Translations under genes and position numbers: made by a program
Notes under the pieces: model-generated
Database searches by the model: none
Seen by the model: only the letters and a program-made list of their open reading frames with translations
What the model was told of the DNA's origin: nothing
Shown here: positions 61,138 to 64,000 of the stretch, piece after piece
How positions within the stretch are numbered: position 1 is the first letter of the stretch
Layout: each line of letters starts with the position of its first letter
From: an uncultured Porphyromonadaceae bacterium
GTDB lineage: Bacteria > Bacteroidota > Bacteroidia > Bacteroidales > Muribaculaceae
Assembly: GCA_937921035.1 (NCBI GenBank)
Contig: CALEUL010000049.1
Span: forward strand, 1 to 64,000
Length of the DNA stretch: 64,000 nt
Direction: 5' to 3'

Positions 61138-62481
61138 CTATTCAAGTTCTTTGCGTACATAATCCAGTCCGTCGCGGATAATCTTCTGCAGCGGCAGCTT
61201 GGAGGTGTCGGCATATTCGGCGGCGGCGAAATCCTCGGGAGCCACCTCGTAGATACCGAGTTTTTCCATGTCCTCGATGTTTCCGGACATGATGGCTTTT
61301 ACGAGATATTCGGTGAGGATGTCCATAGGCACTGCCTTGTCGTACTGGCCGCTCATAATCATTGCCCTGCGGCCGCCGTTGAGGCGTGCGTCGGGGCGGA
61401 AGAGGCGTTTGAGGAAGTGCCCGGGGAAACTGGTGCTTTCGCTCATTTTCGAGGGTGAGAACGATGCCCAGCCCATGAATTCGGTGGTGTCGTCGCCCTC
61501 GGCGATAACGGTAACCTGTCGGTAGGGATACTCCAGATATCCATCGGCATCCACAGCCGTGCCGACCAGGACGTTGCCCGATATCACGCGGCGGTGATGT
61601 GCAGCTTCGGCGATATGGCCGGCAAGCAATGCTGCCACAGGAGCGCCTACTGTCGTTTCCACAAGGGCCGGACTGGCTACCTCGGGGCCGGTTACTGCGA
61701 CGATGGTGCGGGTTTCCAGTTCTCCCTTGGAGGCAAGACGGCCAATGCGGCCGAGTGTGGGCAGGTCAAGAGTCCATATCACCTCCCCTTTGTTTACGGG
61801 GCGGATGTTGGCGGCCTGTACACCGGCGTTGCTTGCGGGGTAGGGGCCTTCCACTGCAACCATTTCGGCGCCGCGGATGTCTCCGAGATTCCAGTCGGAA
61901 CCGTGCGAGAGATAAATTTTACCTTTGGTTATGAGAGAAAGTACTTTCACGCCTGCCTCATAATCTTCCTTGGAGAAGATGGCCGAGAACACGGCAGGCG
62001 AAACGGCAAGAGGTGCAAGGTCCATTGCTGTTACGAAAATGTCGCGCACAACGTCGTTCGGTTCGGGAACCACGGCGTAGGGACGGCGGCGCATCATGGC
62101 CATTAGACCGCTTTGCGCAAGCAGGGCGCGTGCCGAGGCCTCGTCGGTGGCTTTTGGCCATACGGGGGATGTGGCGCCGACAGTATTGTCGGCTTCGACA
62201 ACCACGCGCATAATTTTGCGGCGGTCGCCTCTGACGACGGCGCGGACACGGCCTGCGAGAGGAGCTACAAGCTTCATCTCGGGATGATTTTTTTCGTAAA
62301 GCAACGGTGTGCCGACAGCAACGGCATCGCCCTCTTTCACAGCAAGTTTGGGTATGAAGCCTTCAAAATCGTCGGGCACGATGGCACTTTCGCTGGCTTT
62401 TACAACCGTTGGTGTCATTTTGCCCTGTGGAACTGCTCCGGCGATGTTGAGACTCACACCCTTTTTGAGCTTCAGGTTCAT
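61138..62481 (-). CDS. nqrA: Na+-NQR subunit A
   Basis: A 447-residue cytoplasmic subunit. The N-terminal region has KKGVSLNIAGAVPQG and GVKLAV-like FIPKLAVKEGDAVAVGTPLLY, a biotinyl-like fold. Later VIWTLDLPTLGRIGRL and EFMGWASFSPSKMSE match NqrA. First gene of the operon; the promoter is at 62510. Confidence 0.95.
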   Translation of the reverse strand: MNLKLKKGVSLNIAGAVPQGKMTPTVVKASESAIVPDDFEGFIPKLAVKEGDAVAVGTPLLYEKNHPEMKLVAPLAGRVRAVVRGDRRKIMRVVVEADNTVGATSPVWPKATDEASARALLAQSGLMAMMRRRPYAVVPEPNDVVRDIFVTAMDLAPLAVSPAVFSAIFSKEDYEAGVKVLSLITKGKIYLSHGSDWNLGDIRGAEMVAVEGPYPASNAGVQAANIRPVNKGEVIWTLDLPTLGRIGRLASKGELETRTIVAVTGPEVASPALVETTVGAPVAALLAGHIAEAAHHRRVISGNVLVGTAVDADGYLEYPYRQVTVIAEGDDTTEFMGWASFSPSKMSESTSFPGHFLKRLFRPDARLNGGRRAMIMSGQYDKAVPMDILTEYLVKAIMSGNIEDMEKLGIYEVAPEDFAAAEYADTSKLPLQKIIRDGLDYVRKELE

Positions 62482-62509
62482 GTGATAATCAAGTTATGCT
62501 TAAACAGCG

Positions 62510-62517
62510 CAAAGTTA
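62510..62517 (-). promoter_or_regulatory. -7 box of the nqr operon
   Basis: TAACTTTG at 62517-62510 on the minus strand, 28 bases before the ATG. The expected -33 position reads TTTA, a weak match. Confidence 0.5.
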
Positions 62518-62607
62518 GCACTTTTGCTAAAAATATTTAAATATTTTGATTGGTATAATATGGCTCCTTAACAAAAAATAACTGTTCGCCGGATATCGCA
62601 TGCGCAT

Positions 62608-62631
62608 AAAAAAAGCACGCCATCGGCGTGC
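62608..62631 (-). terminator. Terminator of the DUF4890 gene
   Basis: GCACGCC (62615-62621) pairs with GGCGTGC (62625-62631) around a 3-base loop, with a T7 run on the minus strand at 62614-62608. Confidence 0.9.
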
Positions 62632-62670
62632 CTGAGAGAGAGAGGAGAACAATACTTAAATGATTGCAGA

Positions 62671-63171
62671 CTATTTATGGTCGCTCTTGTTGGCCTTTCC
62701 GCTGTTGCGGCGGTCTTGTGAGTCCTTGCGGATATCTTTTGTATCTTTCTTCGTACCGTGGTGGCGGTATGCGATTTTATCGTTGTGTCGGAACGAGCCG
62801 GCGCGGTTTAGGTATTCGTTCTCAAGGAACTGTATATACTGCTCCGGAGAGAGTATTGCCTTTATCTGTGCGAGGTATTCAGCACGGCGCCCTTTCATTT
62901 CGGTGCGGAGATCCTTCTTTTCCTGCTTGCGTTCTGCTTTTGCCTTTTCGCGGTCGGCCTTGCGCTGGTCGGCAAGTGCTTTAAGCTTTGTCTGCTGGTC
63001 GGCGGAGAGATTGAGGCCGTCGAAGGGGCAGAAAGCTTTTTTCTGCTGCTGAAGGCAGTTGCCTTCGGCTGTGCAGGCGCCTGTGTTGCTGGTTGGCTGC
63101 TGTGCGAAAATGGTGGCGCATGGTATGGAAGCAATGGTAAGAAGAACTGCTGCGAATAATTTCTTTTTCAT
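62671..63171 (-). CDS. Periplasmic DUF4890 (Spy-like) protein
   Basis: A 166-residue exported protein. The signal peptide (MKKKLFAAVLLTIASIPCATIFA) is followed by two Cys (ACTAEGNC), then LSADQQTKLKAL (an LTxxQ-like motif) and a highly charged helix (REKAKAERKQEKKDLR). A second motif, ILSPEQYIQFLENEY, is followed by a basic tail. This fits the DUF4890 group of CpxP/Spy-like proteins. A role in envelope stress or metal sensing is possible but not shown. Confidence 0.78.
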   Translation of the reverse strand: MKKKLFAAVLLTIASIPCATIFAQQPTSNTGACTAEGNCLQQQKKAFCPFDGLNLSADQQTKLKALADQRKADREKAKAERKQEKKDLRTEMKGRRAEYLAQIKAILSPEQYIQFLENEYLNRAGSFRHNDKIAYRHHGTKKDTKDIRKDSQDRRNSGKANKSDHK

Positions 63172-63247
63172 TTTGATAATGCTTTTGTTAGGTAGTAAAT
63201 TATGCTTTTATTCTTGGCGGCTGTCTTTTACCGCTCACATAATTTTT

Positions 63248-63281
63248 GACTGCCGTCAGACACTATGGTTTAACGGCAGTC
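63248..63281 (-). terminator. Inverted repeat after tpx, possible terminator
   Basis: Nine-bp arms GACTGCCGT (63248-63256) and ACGGCAGTC (63273-63281) around a 16-base loop. No T-run on the minus strand; the other strand has some T. Placed about 30 bases beyond the tpx stop. Confidence 0.4.
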
Positions 63282-63308
63282 GGAATATTTTATTAATTTA
63301 ACAAATGC

Positions 63309-63809
63309 TTATTTCAGCACCGATATGGCGCCTTCGTAGTCGGGCTCGTTGGTGATTTCGTCAACAAGGTCGGAGAAAATAATCTTGCCGTCCTTGTCAA
63401 TCACAATGACAGCTCGCGCCAGCAATGCTGCCAGCGGGCCGTCAACCATCCCCAGACCGTAGTTCCTGGTGAACATCGACGAGCGGAAAGCCGAGGCGAC
63501 TGTAACGTTTTCTATGCCTTCGGCGGCGCAGAAACGGTTCATGGCGAAGGGCAGGTCTTTGGAGATGCAGATTACTGCTGTATCTTTAAGTCCGGCGGCT
63601 TCCTTGTTGAAGCGTCGCACGCTCATGGCGCAAACCGGTGTGTCGAGACTGGGGAAAATATTGAGCACCACGCGTTTGCCCTCGAAATCGCTCAGGCGTA
63701 CGTCGGTAAGGTCTTTGGATGTGAGGTCGAATCCCGGTGCCTGGGTGCCTACTGCGGGAATATCGCCGTAGGTATGGACGGGAGAACCTTTGAAATAAAT
63801 TGTCTGCAT
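63309..63809 (-). CDS. tpx: Thiol peroxidase Tpx
   Basis: Reduces hydrogen and organic peroxides, 166 residues. The peroxidatic Cys60 lies in SLDTPVCAMS and the resolving Cys94 in NRFCAAEG, as in E. coli Tpx. The thioredoxin fold and LLARAVIVIDKDGKI are present. It follows the edge gene by about 20 bases and may be cotranscribed with it. Confidence 0.96.
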   Translation of the reverse strand: MQTIYFKGSPVHTYGDIPAVGTQAPGFDLTSKDLTDVRLSDFEGKRVVLNIFPSLDTPVCAMSVRRFNKEAAGLKDTAVICISKDLPFAMNRFCAAEGIENVTVASAFRSSMFTRNYGLGMVDGPLAALLARAVIVIDKDGKIIFSDLVDEITNEPDYEGAISVLK

Positions 63810-63829
63810 TATGTCTGTGTATTAAAATA

Positions 63830-64000
63830 TTAATTGTTTGCCTCTGTGGCATATTGTATAACAACCGAGGGCATGTCGTTGTTGTAGCCAACGATATAAT
63901 TGGTAACGGTTCCAGCCGGCGACGCAAACAGGATTACCGGAGTTATACTGCCTATGCCGCACTCGCGCGCGGCGCCCCTGGCGTTTACAAGCAGGTGTTC
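63830..64000 (-). CDS. Unknown protein, 5' part outside the window
   Basis: An open frame runs from the right edge (64000) to a TAA at 63830-63832, 56 codons with no start inside. The visible end (SITPVILFASPAGT, TNYIVGYNNDMPSVV) looks like a normal protein in local codon style but is not recognised. It is upstream of tpx on the same strand. Confidence 0.45.
   Translation of the reverse strand, partial: EHLLVNARGAARECGIGSITPVILFASPAGTVTNYIVGYNNDMPSVVIQYATEANN

Overview
The window looks like a chromosomal segment of a Bacteroidales bacterium, most likely a relative of the Muribaculaceae (inference). The evidence is: many promoters of the Bacteroidota type (TTTG, 18-20 bases, TAnnTTTG), a near absence of Shine-Dalgarno sites, secreted proteins ending in type IX-like sorting domains, a six-gene Na+-NQR operon, and several lipoprotein and DUF families typical of Bacteroidales. 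Most genes are GC-balanced housekeeping genes. AT-rich patches mark acquired DNA.

Layout. 1-545: start of a zinc-ribbon/helix-turn-helix gene of the kind found beside integrases, cut by the window edge, so a second mobile element may lie to the left. 620-4434: dnaK, then a LytTR response regulator and its LytS-type kinase. 4574-11370: a coiled-coil lipoprotein and a tripartite RND efflux operon. 11750-12552: an ECF sigma factor and tRNA-Ser(GCU).

12539-20409: a 7.85-kb integrative mobilizable element in the 3' end of tRNA-Ser, bounded by 19-bp direct repeats. It carries a DUF3853-type protein, a MobV-type relaxase with a possible oriT, an AT-rich pair made of an HEPN/zinc-ribbon protein and a WG-repeat protein, a toxin-antitoxin pair, and a tyrosine integrase. 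Each end carries three CATACAA repeats exactly 12 bp apart. At the right end these lie over the integrase promoter. The element supplies its own terminator directly after the tRNA, while the likely original terminator now sits beyond attR. The HEPN/WG/toxin-antitoxin cargo is the best candidate for an undescribed, possibly anti-phage, system.

20530-29973: GNAT acetyltransferase, GIY-YIG protein, then a long + strand run (thioredoxin-like lipoprotein-type protein, mnmA, bifunctional nuclease, nucleoside permease, rsmE, kdsA, DUF4924, rmuC, flavodoxin). 30056-39069 on the minus strand: ferritin, a GH10-like secreted protein, a GT39 membrane glycosyltransferase, an M6 metalloprotease, DUF4919 and a DUF456-like membrane protein. 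39230-44391 on the minus strand: trigger factor, dnaB, ompA-like, a small acidic protein, rimM and DUF4290. 44476-45470: a solute-binding protein and tRNA-Pro(UGG).

45744-52520 on the + strand: CMP-sugar synthetase, CBS/nucleotidyltransferase, obgE, prmC, recX, acyl-CoA ligase and a channel with an unusual filter. 52511-55873: a second ECF sigma factor, an AT-rich secreted protein and a lipoprotein pseudogene. 55935-64000: rubrerythrin, nqrA-F, a DUF4890 protein, thiol peroxidase and a gene cut by the right edge. Ferritin, rubrerythrin, flavodoxin and Tpx together suggest an anaerobe prepared for oxidative stress. DUF numbers and family names are recalled from memory and were not searched.
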